A stretch of 64,000 nt of DNA from Gimesia chilikensis (GCF_007744075.1 NZ_CP036266.1:5069748-5133747); one strand, 5' to 3'; counted from the stretch's first letter, positions 37,617 to 46,516 are shown. The notes: generated by a model from the sequence alone, not told the origin. Numbers and translations are program-made.

Positions 37617-39413
37617 TCAGACTGGTGCAGAAGTCAGGCTGCAAACTCGATTTCGACCATCCGATTTCGCCTGATATAGCGCTCCATCGGCGGCTGCGAC
37701 CAGCGTCTGTACACTTTCCATGGCTTGTGAAGTGTAGGTTGAAAGCCCCAGACTGGCAGTCACAGGAATCCGAGTATCATTGAACTCGATGGTAGCCGTT
37801 TCTATGGAATGCCGAATCACCTCTGCAATTCGTTCAGCCCCCGCCAGGCCGATCTCGGGCAGCAGGATTGCGAGTTCCTCACCTCCGTAGCGGGCCGCGA
37901 TCACATTGTCCGACGAACGGATTTCTTTAATCCGATCCTGTAGAATTCGGGCTACCCGTCGTAGAACCTCATCCCCCGCCTGATGCCCGTAAGTATCGTT
38001 GATTGACTTGAAATGATCGAGGTCAATCAGGATCAGAGAACAGGCAGACTGAGCCGCCTGGGCCCGTCCGAATGCATTGTCGATCAATTCATCGAACGAA
38101 CGCCGATTTACCAGTCCAGTCAAACCGTCCTGCCGGGCCTGCTTTTCAATGTTGGCATGATTGAGAACTTTGAGCAGCGTATTGGAGAGAAACTGTGATG
38201 CCCACGAAATCAGACGCAGAGCTCTTTCATCGAATGGTTGGCATTCCTGATTCGTCAGACAGATCGCCCCGATCCGTTTACGGTTTGTAATCAAGGGAGA
38301 TACCAGTGCCGCACCAATCAGCGACCGAACTCCATGATTCTCCAACTGCTCACCTGACAGTGATGTATTCTCACCGGAGTTGAGTCCGAGTCGAACAAGA
38401 GTCAGTTCATGTTCTTTCCAGCGGGTTTTGACTCCCGCCTGCAGGGTCATGCCACAATCCACAATAGACTTACAGTTTGAAAATTCATGGGGTGTGGAAA
38501 GAAACAGACTTGCTCTGCTCGAGTTTGTTAACTGACGGAGTCGATCCAGAAATTCTTCCAGCATGATTACCGGAGTTTTAAACTGCTGGTCGGCGAGTGC
38601 CCGTAATTCAAGTTGCTCGCGGGTGACACGTAATTCAAAGCGATACGATTCGTAATCCTGATTTTTCACGATGTTCCGAGAAACGCAGACCAGCAGTCGC
38701 TTGGCCAGCTTAATCTGCTGCTGTTCATCCACCCCATCGGGGTAGAGGTTCGTCGTCAGGAACACACCAGAGATGGCATTTTTATCATAAACTGCGAGCA
38801 GACACAATTTGTGAATCCGCGGCTTGTCCTGCTCATCAAAGCATTGATAAATTTTCGAATTTCGTAATTCCTGCCCGCGCAGGATGATTACATTCTGTGT
38901 CTTTAACTGTTTGAGCTGACGCTCGTCGAACTCGAAAACAGCTTTGGAATTCCTGGTAATCCCCCGCGAGTCACGTACTTTGAATTCGCCGTTCACTCGG
39001 TTTAAGTACAATCCCAGCCCTTCCCGGATGGACGGTACATAGCGTTTTAACAGCAGGTCAATGGTCTGATCAAATTCAGACTGGGCCACAAACTCACGCA
39101 GGATGTGATTCTCAATCAGAGTCATTGCCCGGTCTGACTGGACATCATTCAGCTCTTCTTCCACATCGTGATAATGCTGCTGGAATTCCGCATTTTCCTT
39201 ACGGACAGCAGACATTTTCATCGTGTAAACGACATATTGAAGCAGACACACACTGGCAATCGCCAACACGCTGGCACTGGACGCACCCGAAGCGACGTGG
39301 TTTGTGAAGACTTCAATAATCGAGGCAATAAGAAAATACAACGGGGCCCTGCGCTTTCTGAAAATCCGGCTGAATGAATAGAATTTTTCCATCCGTCTTG
39401 TGATAGCTTGCAA
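37617..39413 (-). CDS. Membrane diguanylate cyclase with GAF domain
   Basis: A 598-residue protein: two membrane helices near 25-70, a coiled coil, a GAF-like sensory region in the middle (with a second likely fold at 310-420), and a C-terminal GGDEF domain. The active site is A-R-Y-G-G-E-E-L, so it should make cyclic di-GMP from GTP. An R-x-x-D motif (R-S-S-D) lies upstream but two residues farther than the canonical inhibitory site, so product inhibition is uncertain. It may control envelope or adhesion functions with the neighbouring glycosyltransferase. Confidence 0.88.
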   Translation of the reverse strand: MQAITRRMEKFYSFSRIFRKRRAPLYFLIASIIEVFTNHVASGASSASVLAIASVCLLQYVVYTMKMSAVRKENAEFQQHYHDVEEELNDVQSDRAMTLIENHILREFVAQSEFDQTIDLLLKRYVPSIREGLGLYLNRVNGEFKVRDSRGITRNSKAVFEFDERQLKQLKTQNVIILRGQELRNSKIYQCFDEQDKPRIHKLCLLAVYDKNAISGVFLTTNLYPDGVDEQQQIKLAKRLLVCVSRNIVKNQDYESYRFELRVTREQLELRALADQQFKTPVIMLEEFLDRLRQLTNSSRASLFLSTPHEFSNCKSIVDCGMTLQAGVKTRWKEHELTLVRLGLNSGENTSLSGEQLENHGVRSLIGAALVSPLITNRKRIGAICLTNQECQPFDERALRLISWASQFLSNTLLKVLNHANIEKQARQDGLTGLVNRRSFDELIDNAFGRAQAAQSACSLILIDLDHFKSINDTYGHQAGDEVLRRVARILQDRIKEIRSSDNVIAARYGGEELAILLPEIGLAGAERIAEVIRHSIETATIEFNDTRIPVTASLGLSTYTSQAMESVQTLVAAADGALYQAKSDGRNRVCSLTSAPV

Positions 39414-39507
39414 TCAAACCTAGTTCAGAAACGGGTAAATGATGAACACATTTTTCATCACGGACCGGGGAATCAGCAGCCTCACATTCACTGTTCCCTG
39501 AATTCGT

Positions 39508-39513
39508 TATAAT
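39508..39513 (+). promoter_or_regulatory. Consensus -10 element before the DUF1080 gene
   Basis: A perfect TATAAT within TCGTTATAATCC, the same 12 bases seen upstream of mogA. It predicts a leader of about 100 bases. The -35 position (CATTCA) is poor. Confidence 0.45.
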
Positions 39514-39620
39514 CCCGATAAACTGTATTTTTTCGCTTTCAGATCAACGCCCGTTGTTTTCTAATAGAAGCTTATCTAACCCCCTGACAACTCACTTGTT
39601 ATACAGTTTCGGAACATCCC

Positions 39621-40376
39621 ATGTACAAAAACTTCGCGACGTTCGTATCGAGTTCGAATGCTTCTAATTACAGTTTCCGTCTGCTCTTAATGAGCCTGGT
39701 AGTTGCAGTTTCCACGAGCACTTTCGCTGCTGATAAAAAACAGGAAGCTGGTAGCGACAAACCGGCAGCCCAAGCCAAAAAAACCAAAGAATGGGTCTCC
39801 CTCTTTAACGGGAAAAACCTGGATGGCTGGAAAAGTCCCCAATTCGGAGGAGAGGGAGAGGTCCACGTCGAAGACGGGAAAATGATCCTCGAAATGGGTG
39901 TCGATCTTACCGGTGCCACATTTACCGATGCCAAAAAGCTGCCAGAGACTAACTATGAAGTCGAACTGGAAGCCATGCGTGTCGATGGCACCGATTTCTT
40001 CTGTGGTCTGACCTTTCCTGTGAAAAAAGATCCCTGCTCATTTATTCTCGGAGGCTGGGGTGGTGCTCTGTGTGGTCTTTCCAGTATTGACGGCGACGAT
40101 GCCTCACAGAACAGCACAACCACATTTCAAACCCTGAAAAAAGGGGAGTGGTATAAAGTGCGTCTGCAGGTTACCGATCATAAAATCCAGGTCTGGTTGA
40201 ATGAGAAACAGATCGTTGATCAGAATCTGAAGGATCGTAAAATTTCGATCCGCCATGAGGTCGAGCTTTCCCGCCCCTTCGGAATCACATCCTTCGCCAC
40301 CACCGCCGCCTTGAAGAACATCCGCCTGCGGAAACTCTCTCCGGAGGAAGTCGCGAAAACGGCACCGAAAAAGTGA
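39621..40376 (+). CDS. Secreted DUF1080 (3-keto-disaccharide hydrolase-like) protein
   Basis: A 251-residue protein with a signal peptide (helix near 20-35, cleavage after T-F-A-A-D) and a single DUF1080/GH-like jelly-roll domain beginning W-V-S-L-F-N-G-K-N-L-D-G-W, the diagnostic motif. Planctomycetes carry many of these; some members hydrolyse 3-ketosugars or bind glycans. A very strong terminator follows. Confidence 0.85.
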   Translation: MYKNFATFVSSSNASNYSFRLLLMSLVVAVSTSTFAADKKQEAGSDKPAAQAKKTKEWVSLFNGKNLDGWKSPQFGGEGEVHVEDGKMILEMGVDLTGATFTDAKKLPETNYEVELEAMRVDGTDFFCGLTFPVKKDPCSFILGGWGGALCGLSSIDGDDASQNSTTTFQTLKKGEWYKVRLQVTDHKIQVWLNEKQIVDQNLKDRKISIRHEVELSRPFGITSFATTAALKNIRLRKLSPEEVAKTAPKK

Positions 40377-40443
40377 GCTCGTGTTGATTTTTATCAACAC
40401 GCTGGTGGATTAGCTCAGCGCTGAACCCCGCACAAAAATTCAT

Positions 40444-40492
40444 AACTCTCTCATAAACCGCTACATATAAGGCGTTTATGAGAGAGTTTTTT
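40444..40492 (+). terminator. Intrinsic terminator after the DUF1080 gene
   Basis: A perfect 15-base inverted repeat (arm AACTCTCTCATAAAC, 40444-40458 and 40474-40488) with a T-run TTTTTT overlapping the end. A second small hairpin GTGTTGAT-tttt-ATCAACAC at 40381-40400 lies between it and the stop codon. Confidence 0.9.
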
Positions 40493-40612
40493 ATTTGGAG
40501 AGGGAACTGGTATCAGTTTTGCGAAGTATCAGGCACAGGGGATAGAACATTCCCCTGGTAAACGCTCTCGCTTGATTATCTAATTCATCTCTCAGCTCGG
40601 AATGGTACTAAA

Positions 40613-41551
40613 TTGAATTCTCAACTGACCGCTCAGGTGGCTGCACTGATCAGTTCTCAAAGTTTTTCTCTGGTGGAGGGTTCCGATCCTTTCGCGCCAG
40701 AACTCCTGTGTGATTTCTGGTCGCATGGACAGAAACATATCAAACATCGACGAGCGACACTGGATGCATTCACCCAGTCAGAATCGAAAATTGAAGCTGC
40801 AGAGAACGAACTGGAAATCATTATTAGAGATTTCTTCGCCGAAGAGATGCTGATTCGAGTTGTCACCGCGATCTTCACAGCCGCTGATCAACGACGCGGA
40901 CAATGTCAGGCCGAACCCATTGCCCGCAGCCTGTTCCTTTCCTTTCTGGATGTGAAACGGATCATTTTAAAAATACTGGTGTCCGAACAGGGATTAAGTA
41001 CAGAGACTCTCAAACGCATCAATGCCACCCGTCGTTCGATTGAACGCTGGACCGACATGCTGCTTGGCCCATACGTGCAGAGACTGGGCCTCGAAGAATT
41101 TGCCCACGACGTAGAACGCGCTCGTGATTTTGGTGAAGATCAGTTGTCCGAACAGAATGCCATCCATGCTGCACAAACCTGGAATCTGATTAACGCCGGC
41201 CTGCGGATTTCATTTCCATCCGGTCTCACCAGTCAGACCACTGCGGACTGGGAGTCCATGCTGGGAGCCGTGCTGGCCTGCTTTCCGGCAGACTGTTTCA
41301 GTCAATCTGCGACGATCAAATCACTCCGACAAATACGCTACGAACGCAGCGGAACCGATGCTGAATCATCGCCAGACGGGTTGCCTGAGATTATTCGCCA
41401 GCGAATGCTTGGTCTCTTAATCAGTGATGTCAGTCCTGGTAAAATGAGCAAACAAATCAGCCCCTCTGATTCCCAAAAGCCTGCGTTCCCTTCCCCTCAG
41501 TCGATCAGTTTCACCCAGATCAGACACCGCAATCAGAAAGAGTCTTCCTGA
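40613..41551 (+). CDS. Hypothetical helical protein
   Basis: A 312-residue, mainly helical cytoplasmic protein starting at a TTG with GGAATGG 8-14 bases upstream. No signal, membrane segment or catalytic motif is visible. It is rich in Leu, Ser, Gln and Arg and ends in a Ser/Pro/Gln-rich tail. Function unknown; the next gene has its own promoter. Confidence 0.6.
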   Translation: MNSQLTAQVAALISSQSFSLVEGSDPFAPELLCDFWSHGQKHIKHRRATLDAFTQSESKIEAAENELEIIIRDFFAEEMLIRVVTAIFTAADQRRGQCQAEPIARSLFLSFLDVKRIILKILVSEQGLSTETLKRINATRRSIERWTDMLLGPYVQRLGLEEFAHDVERARDFGEDQLSEQNAIHAAQTWNLINAGLRISFPSGLTSQTTADWESMLGAVLACFPADCFSQSATIKSLRQIRYERSGTDAESSPDGLPEIIRQRMLGLLISDVSPGKMSKQISPSDSQKPAFPSPQSISFTQIRHRNQKESS

Positions 41552-41589
41552 GAGCAGAACCCGGTGCGGGAATCTTTCCGGAAAACCGG

Positions 41590-41619
41590 TTGACTTCAAA
41601 CAGGACAGAGCGGTATGAT
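41590..41619 (+). promoter_or_regulatory. Strong promoter of the aroF leader
   Basis: TTGACT (41590-41595), an 18-base spacer and TATGAT (41614-41619) predict transcription starting near 41626, about 47 bases before the leader-peptide start codon. Confidence 0.7.
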
Positions 41620-41672
41620 CAATCTGTTGATATTTTTCTGAATCCGAAAATTCTCCGATTTGGAGTTTCTCT

Positions 41673-41801
41673 GTGACACATCGGTTTGGTACTTTTAGCT
41701 TTAATTTTGTGCGGCTGTCATTTTATTCAGCCTGGCACTTTTTTAGCTATTGGTTTACCGGAACAGGTTACCTGACCGATCGAAGCATACACCGTTCATA
41801 G
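41673..41801 (+). CDS. Aromatic-rich attenuator leader peptide upstream of DAHP synthase
   Basis: An unlisted 42-codon frame starting at GTG (41673) and ending at TAG (41799-41801). A TTTGGAG ribosome site ends 7 bases before the start. Eight Phe (codons 5, 8, 10, 12, 17, 23, 24, 28), three Tyr (18, 26, 33) and two Trp (21, 27) codons fall between codons 5 and 33, so 13 of 29 are aromatic. Codons 23-28 encode F-F-S-Y-W-F. A promoter lies upstream and a perfect intrinsic terminator begins 28 bases after the stop, before aroF. This is what is expected of a ribosome-mediated attenuation leader such as pheL. The peptide itself probably has no function. Confidence 0.8.
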   Translation: MTHRFGTFSFNFVRLSFYSAWHFFSYWFTGTGYLTDRSIHRS

Positions 41802-41844
41802 TACTTGAACAGCCCCCGAAATTCGATTGGCCCTGTAACCTGCC
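41759..41844 (+). promoter_or_regulatory. Alternative RNA pairings of the aroF attenuator
   Basis: CAGGTTAC (41764-41771) is an exact complement of GTAACCTG (41835-41842), extended by GG (41760-41761) with CC (41843-41844) across a two-base bulge. Pairing these would destroy the terminator stem and act as an antiterminator. The same upstream bases can instead fold locally (CGG 41759-41761 and CAGG 41764-41767 with CCTG 41771-41774 and CCG 41776-41778), freeing the terminator. Confidence 0.65.
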
Positions 41845-41863
41845 TGGTTACAGGGCTTTTTTT
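41830..41863 (+). terminator. Intrinsic terminator in the aroF leader (attenuator)
   Basis: A perfect 11-base stem, GCCCTGTAACC (41830-41840) with GGTTACAGGGC (41846-41856), a 5-base loop and seven T residues (41857-41863). It ends 35 bases before the aroF ATG, inside the leader transcript, so it must control rather than simply end transcription. Confidence 0.9.
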
Positions 41864-41898
41864 ATTCCCTGAAACTGAATTAGAAATGAGTCAAAGCC

Positions 41899-42915
41899 AT
41901 GATTGTTGTAATGAAACCAGGCGCCACGGAAGAAATGGTTCAGGCCATGGTCAAACGGGTCGAGGAAATGGGCCTGAAGGCACACGTGATCGTTGGTGAA
42001 GAGCGCACCGTCATCGCGGCCGCGGGCATCAAACGTGACAGCCATCAGGAAGAACTGGAATCCTGTGCAGAGGTCGAAAAAGTCGTCCCGATCGTAGCTG
42101 CCTACAAGGTTGCCAGTAAAGAGACGAAACCAGAGCCGACCGTCGTCAAAACCCGGGATCTGACTATCGGCGGTTCTCACGTAGGCGTGATTGCCGGCCC
42201 CTGCTCCGTAGAAAGCGAAGAACAGATCCTGCAGGTTGCTCACCAGGTTAAGGCAGCAGGCGCGACGGGGCTTCGCGGGGGCGCATTCAAACCACGTACC
42301 AGCCCTTACTCTTTCCAGGGAATGAAAGAAGATGGCCTGAAGCTGCTGGCGCTGGCCCGCGAAGAAACGGGACTGGCAGTCGTCACGGAAGTCATGACTC
42401 CGCATCATGTCGACCTGCTCTGTCAATATGCCGACGTACTTCAAATCGGTGCCCGAAACATGCAGAACTACCACCTGCTGCAGGCCGTGGGTGAGACACG
42501 CCTCCCCGTGCTGTTAAAACGGGGACCAGCGGCTTCCATCGAAGAGTTCCTGCTGGCCGCAGAATACATCCTCGATCAGGGTAATCAGCAGGTCATTCTC
42601 TGTGACCGGGGTATTCGTACTTTCGAAACTCACACCCGCTTCACGCTTCCTTTGGCAACAGTTCCCTACCTGCATGAGCGAACTCACCTGCCTGTCGTGA
42701 TTGACCCGAGTCATGGCACCGGCGTTGCCAGCCTGGTGCCTCCCATGTGTGCCGCTGCTATCGCCGCGGGTTGTGATGGACTGATTCTGGAAGTTCATCC
42801 AGATCCCTCACGGGCCATGAGCGATGGCGCCCAGTCATTGACCCCCGAGGCATTCGCCGAGACCATGGAAACCTGTCGTAAAGTTGCAGCTGCACTCGGA
42901 AAAGAGCTGGGATAA
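41899..42915 (+). CDS. aroF: 3-deoxy-7-phosphoheptulonate (DAHP) synthase, type I beta
   Basis: A 338-residue enzyme that condenses PEP and erythrose 4-phosphate, the first step to Phe, Tyr and Trp. A ferredoxin-like regulatory domain occupies residues 1-75, as in Thermotoga maritima DAHP synthase where it binds Tyr or Phe. The catalytic barrel shows A-G-P-C-S-V-E-S, K-P-R-T-S-P-Y-S-F-Q-G, I-G-A-R-N-M-Q-N and D-P-S-H-G-T-G. Expression is probably controlled by the attenuator just upstream, giving two layers of feedback. The next gene follows after 38 bases. Confidence 0.95.
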   Translation: MIVVMKPGATEEMVQAMVKRVEEMGLKAHVIVGEERTVIAAAGIKRDSHQEELESCAEVEKVVPIVAAYKVASKETKPEPTVVKTRDLTIGGSHVGVIAGPCSVESEEQILQVAHQVKAAGATGLRGGAFKPRTSPYSFQGMKEDGLKLLALAREETGLAVVTEVMTPHHVDLLCQYADVLQIGARNMQNYHLLQAVGETRLPVLLKRGPAASIEEFLLAAEYILDQGNQQVILCDRGIRTFETHTRFTLPLATVPYLHERTHLPVVIDPSHGTGVASLVPPMCAAAIAAGCDGLILEVHPDPSRAMSDGAQSLTPEAFAETMETCRKVAAALGKELG

Positions 42916-42953
42916 TCGGGAACTCTGGATCGTTTCAGAATAGGAATCACAAC

Positions 42954-43841
42954 ATGAAGTTCTGCCTGTTTTCGGTGAGTTATGCCGGTTTCTGGGGTCA
43001 GCAGCAGCTCAGCCTGACGGAATTTATCGCTCAGGCTGCTCAAACCGGCTACGACTCTGTCATGCTCATGGGGAAACGGCCTCATCTGTCACCGCTGGAT
43101 GTCACTCCCGAGCAGTTGGAGTCCATCAAAGATGCGCTCGCAGAACACCAGATTCAGTGTGCGATCATCGGTGGCTACACAGATTTCGCAGGCTCTTCAG
43201 CCACAGAGGTTCCTCTTCTGGAACTGCAGATCCAATACGTTCAGCAACTCTCCCAGATCGCCCGGGAACTGGGAGCCGGCACCGTGCGGATCTTTACCGC
43301 CTACGATACGCCCCGGATGAGTCCCCACGCACTGTGGGGACAGGTGGTCTCGGCTCTGCAGGAATGTTGTGATCGGGCAGCCGAGTATGACGTCACACTG
43401 GCAGTCCAGAATCATCACGATGTGGGTGTCCATTCCGACGCCCTGCTCGAACTGCTGCACGACATTGACCGACCAAACTGCAAGCTCGGATTTGATGCCT
43501 GGTCCCCTGCCCTGCGGGGGGAGAACCTGTATGATGCTGCCCGGAAAATGGCTCCGCACACCGCGATTACCACAAATGCAGATTACATCAGGCTACCGCG
43601 ATATTCTTATCAACCCGAGCTGATCAATTACCAGAAAGAGGAGCCCGATCTGGTCCGGGCAGTCAAATTCGGTACCGGTTTCATCGACTACTCCGCCTTC
43701 TTCCATGGTCTGAAAGAGGGGGGCTTCAATGGAATCGCCACCTATGAAATGTGCTCTCCTATCCGGGGCGGAGGCAGCCTGGAAAATCTGAATGCCTACG
43801 CGGCTGAGTATTTGACCTGGATGAAAACTCATTTACTCTGA
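42954..43841 (+). CDS. Sugar phosphate isomerase/epimerase-type TIM-barrel protein
   Basis: A 295-residue AP-endonuclease-2/xylose-isomerase-like barrel. Metal-ligand candidates are the E or H residues near V-Q-N-H-H-D, L-G-F-D-A and T-Y-E-M-C. It should act on a sugar or a hydroxypyruvate-like substrate. It is co-directional with aroF and may share its attenuated transcript. It overlaps the convergent sulfatase gene by 13 bases. Substrate unknown. Confidence 0.75.
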   Translation: MKFCLFSVSYAGFWGQQQLSLTEFIAQAAQTGYDSVMLMGKRPHLSPLDVTPEQLESIKDALAEHQIQCAIIGGYTDFAGSSATEVPLLELQIQYVQQLSQIARELGAGTVRIFTAYDTPRMSPHALWGQVVSALQECCDRAAEYDVTLAVQNHHDVGVHSDALLELLHDIDRPNCKLGFDAWSPALRGENLYDAARKMAPHTAITTNADYIRLPRYSYQPELINYQKEEPDLVRAVKFGTGFIDYSAFFHGLKEGGFNGIATYEMCSPIRGGGSLENLNAYAAEYLTWMKTHLL

Positions 43842-45307
43842 GTGTCCGGGATCGCCTCTAGCAGCTGATTCACGAGTTCCGTTTTCTCTTTCGCCAGATT
43901 CTGCACTGGGTCAGGAGTCTTGGAAACATCATAGAGTTCGACGCTGGCAGGCCGACCTTTCTTCAGCGTCGCCGTCAGCCGATAAGACTGGTCTCGCACG
44001 CTGACTGCAGAATTCCAGTAGCTGAATGCAAAATCACGTACCTTACTTTTCTGACCATTGAGAATCGGCTTGAGGCTGACGCCATCCAGTGGAAATTCGG
44101 TTTTCCGGAACGCCGGCTGACAAAGATCTACCAGGGTGGGATATAAATCGATGGTCTCGACCAGAGCGGCTGTTTTCAGTCCCGGTTGTGATACCCCCGG
44201 TGCCCGGATAATCAGAGTGCTGTTCAAGGCCCGCTCCAGTGGAGCATGCTTGGCCCAGAGTGCAGAATCCCCCAGAAACCAGCCATGGTCTCCCCAGACG
44301 ACAACAATTGTATTTTCACTCAGGCCCAGTTCCTCAAGTGCAGTGAGAACCTTTCCCACCTGGCGATCGACATAGCGCACACAGGCCAGATAGCCGCGTC
44401 TGGTCTGTAAACGGTTTTCCCGGGCCAGCGGTCGGGTTTTGGGAAACTCCATATTATAGCTGTAGAACTCCCCGCTTTTATGCCAGTAGCTCGATTCCGT
44501 TTTCTCAGGGTGAGGTGCATCAGGAATCTCGATCTGGGAAATCGCCTCCCAGTCCTGTCGTGGCGCGACAAAGGGTAAATGCGGCTTGAAGAACCCCAGT
44601 CCCAGGAAGAACGGTTGTGTTCCGGTCTTGAATGCTTTGAGTTTTGTGATTGCTTCCTGTGCCAGCAATCCATCGGGCAGATCCTCATCCTTTTCGACGG
44701 TGAACTGCATCAGATCCCGAATTCCGCTGCCGTCTTCCCTGCTCCGTCCATTTGCATAGGCAAAAAAGATTCCCCAACCCCGCTTCCAGGAACCGAAGGG
44801 CGTCACCAGTTCATCCCATGCGTGCGGAACTTCGTCTCGACCATCACCACTGCCATTGTATTCAAATACGCGACCATCGGCCGTATGTGAGATTTTACCA
44901 ATGCAGGTCGTCTGATAGCCGCTTCTGCGAAACAGTTCCGGCATGGTTTGCGCCCCGGCCGTCTTCTCTGCGGAAAGTGCAGATTTACCGCGATAGAAGG
45001 CCTGGTTGCTGCGGGTCACTCCCGAATTTCTCGGACTGCGTCCGGTCAACAGGGCATAACGAGAGGCGCCACAGGTGGGAACCTGTACGAAGTGATTTGT
45101 GAACAGGACCCCCTGCGCTGCCAGCCGATCCAGCGCGGGACTCTGCACGTGCGGATGACCATAACAGCCCAGTTCCGTACGGAGATCATCAATGGCGATG
45201 AATAATACATTGGGCGGCTTTTTCTCTTCAGCCCGAATGGAATCAGCCTGACTAAATTGTAAGAACGCAAAAGTGCAAATCATCACACAGGTAAAAACAA
45301 AGCGCAT
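43829..45307 (-). CDS. Secreted sulfatase (iduronate-2-sulfatase-like)
   Basis: A 492-residue arylsulfatase-fold enzyme with a signal peptide (residues ~1-26). The formylglycine site is C79 in C-G-A-S-R, a C-x-A-x-R variant of the usual C-x-P-S-R. Metal ligands D40-D41 in I-D-D-L-R-T are the hallmark of the iduronate-2-sulfatase subgroup, with D and H in V-W-G-D-H-G-W further on. It removes sulfate esters from polysaccharides outside the cell, a common planctomycete trait. A formylglycine-generating or anaerobic maturase must be encoded elsewhere. Confidence 0.9.
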   Translation of the reverse strand: MRFVFTCVMICTFAFLQFSQADSIRAEEKKPPNVLFIAIDDLRTELGCYGHPHVQSPALDRLAAQGVLFTNHFVQVPTCGASRYALLTGRSPRNSGVTRSNQAFYRGKSALSAEKTAGAQTMPELFRRSGYQTTCIGKISHTADGRVFEYNGSGDGRDEVPHAWDELVTPFGSWKRGWGIFFAYANGRSREDGSGIRDLMQFTVEKDEDLPDGLLAQEAITKLKAFKTGTQPFFLGLGFFKPHLPFVAPRQDWEAISQIEIPDAPHPEKTESSYWHKSGEFYSYNMEFPKTRPLARENRLQTRRGYLACVRYVDRQVGKVLTALEELGLSENTIVVVWGDHGWFLGDSALWAKHAPLERALNSTLIIRAPGVSQPGLKTAALVETIDLYPTLVDLCQPAFRKTEFPLDGVSLKPILNGQKSKVRDFAFSYWNSAVSVRDQSYRLTATLKKGRPASVELYDVSKTPDPVQNLAKEKTELVNQLLEAIPDTQSK

Positions 45308-45437
45308 CGGAAGCCTCTAAATTAATCTGGTACTAAAGCAAAGTATCTCGTCGAACTTCCAGTATAACCAGAACCTTCCACTGCACGCATCCGCAGAGTC
45401 AGTCTAGAGAGATTCGCTCACAAAAGTAATTCAGAGG

Positions 45438-46442
45438 TCAGTCATCCATAACCAGTACGCCGGTACCGTTGATCTCATCGTTTTTGAGCAGGTTAAGCGC
45501 CTTGTTCGCTTCTTCCAGCGTAAATGTGGTGAGGTGTGGATGGATGGGAATCTGTGCGGCTTCCTGCAGGAGATGCTGACCGTCCTGACGTGTATTCGCG
45601 GTGACCGAACGCAGGTTGCGTTCGTAAAAGAGACTCTCCTCATAATTCAGTTGAGGGATGTCCGTCATGTAGATTCCTGCCAGTGCGAGTGTCCCCCCTT
45701 TTTCCAGGTACTTCAGAGCGGGAGGAACCAGCTCTCCCGCGGGAGCAAAGACAATTGCCGAATGTACTTTTTTCGGCATCTGCTCAGCATATTCCCCGAC
45801 CCAGGTCGCCCCCATGGGCCGAGCGAGTTGTCGATGCTTCTCTCCCCGGGTGACCACATAAACTTCACAGCCCCGATGTTGCGCAATTTGAATCACCACA
45901 TGGGCACTCGAACCAAATCCATAAATCCCCAATCGCTGGCCGGGCTGCAGTTCGCTGCGTGACAGAGCGCGATAACCAATGATGCCGGCACACAGTAACG
46001 GTGTCGCCTCTGTATGACTGAAAACATCAGGAATCGCGTACGCATACTCCTCATGCACGATAGCCAGTTCAGCGAAGCCGCCGTCCGCGTGATAACCGGT
46101 AAACAGCGACTGCTCACAGAGATTCTCTCTGCCGGACTGACAGAACTGACACTGGCCACAGGTCTTGCGGAGCCAGGCGATTCCAACACGGTCTCCGATC
46201 TGGAAACGCTGACAATCGGCCCCAGTCTGAATAACACTCCCGACCACCTGATGTCCGGGAATCACCGGGGATTTCGCTGCGGGTAGATCCCCTTCAATCA
46301 CATGTAGATCGGTGCGACAGATCGCACAACAGTGTACCTTAATCAGGATTTCATGTGGCCCCGGTTCAGGGTTGGGAACATCCTGGCAGACCAGTGGTTC
46401 GGAACTGATCATCGCACGCTGTTTTAAGACCATGGCTTTCAT
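45438..46442 (-). CDS. Zinc-dependent alcohol dehydrogenase (AdhP/AdhA-like)
   Basis: A 334-residue medium-chain dehydrogenase. The catalytic zinc site is C-R-T-D and G-H-Q near residues 38-63; four Cys in C-G-Q-C-Q-F-C-Q-S-G-R-E-N-L-C bind the structural zinc; the Rossmann motif is G-I-Y-G-F-G-S-S-A. It interconverts primary alcohols and aldehydes with NAD(H). Same strand as the hemerythrin-like and PEP synthase genes, 74 bases downstream of the former. The group suggests fermentative or low-oxygen metabolism. Confidence 0.88.
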   Translation of the reverse strand: MKAMVLKQRAMISSEPLVCQDVPNPEPGPHEILIKVHCCAICRTDLHVIEGDLPAAKSPVIPGHQVVGSVIQTGADCQRFQIGDRVGIAWLRKTCGQCQFCQSGRENLCEQSLFTGYHADGGFAELAIVHEEYAYAIPDVFSHTEATPLLCAGIIGYRALSRSELQPGQRLGIYGFGSSAHVVIQIAQHRGCEVYVVTRGEKHRQLARPMGATWVGEYAEQMPKKVHSAIVFAPAGELVPPALKYLEKGGTLALAGIYMTDIPQLNYEESLFYERNLRSVTANTRQDGQHLLQEAAQIPIHPHLTTFTLEEANKALNLLKNDEINGTGVLVMDD

Positions 46443-46516
46443 GCGTCTGACGAACTCCTGCTGTCCCTGTCAGCAACATTGTCTGGAATATTTTTGAGTG
46501 CTGCCACTCACAGCCT

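Noticed and set aside
40401-40425. tRNA D-arm-like string GATTAGCTCAGC after the DUF1080 gene
   Set aside because: No acceptor stem, anticodon arm or T-arm follows; the bases lie between two hairpins.
41732-41746. TGGCAC suggesting a sigma-54 promoter
   Set aside because: The matching GC of the -12 element is absent, and the bases encode part of the leader peptide.
41805-41999. 64-residue frame spanning the terminator and the aroF start
   Set aside because: It would run through the terminator stem and shadows aroF; the aromatic leader frame at 41673 is far better supported.
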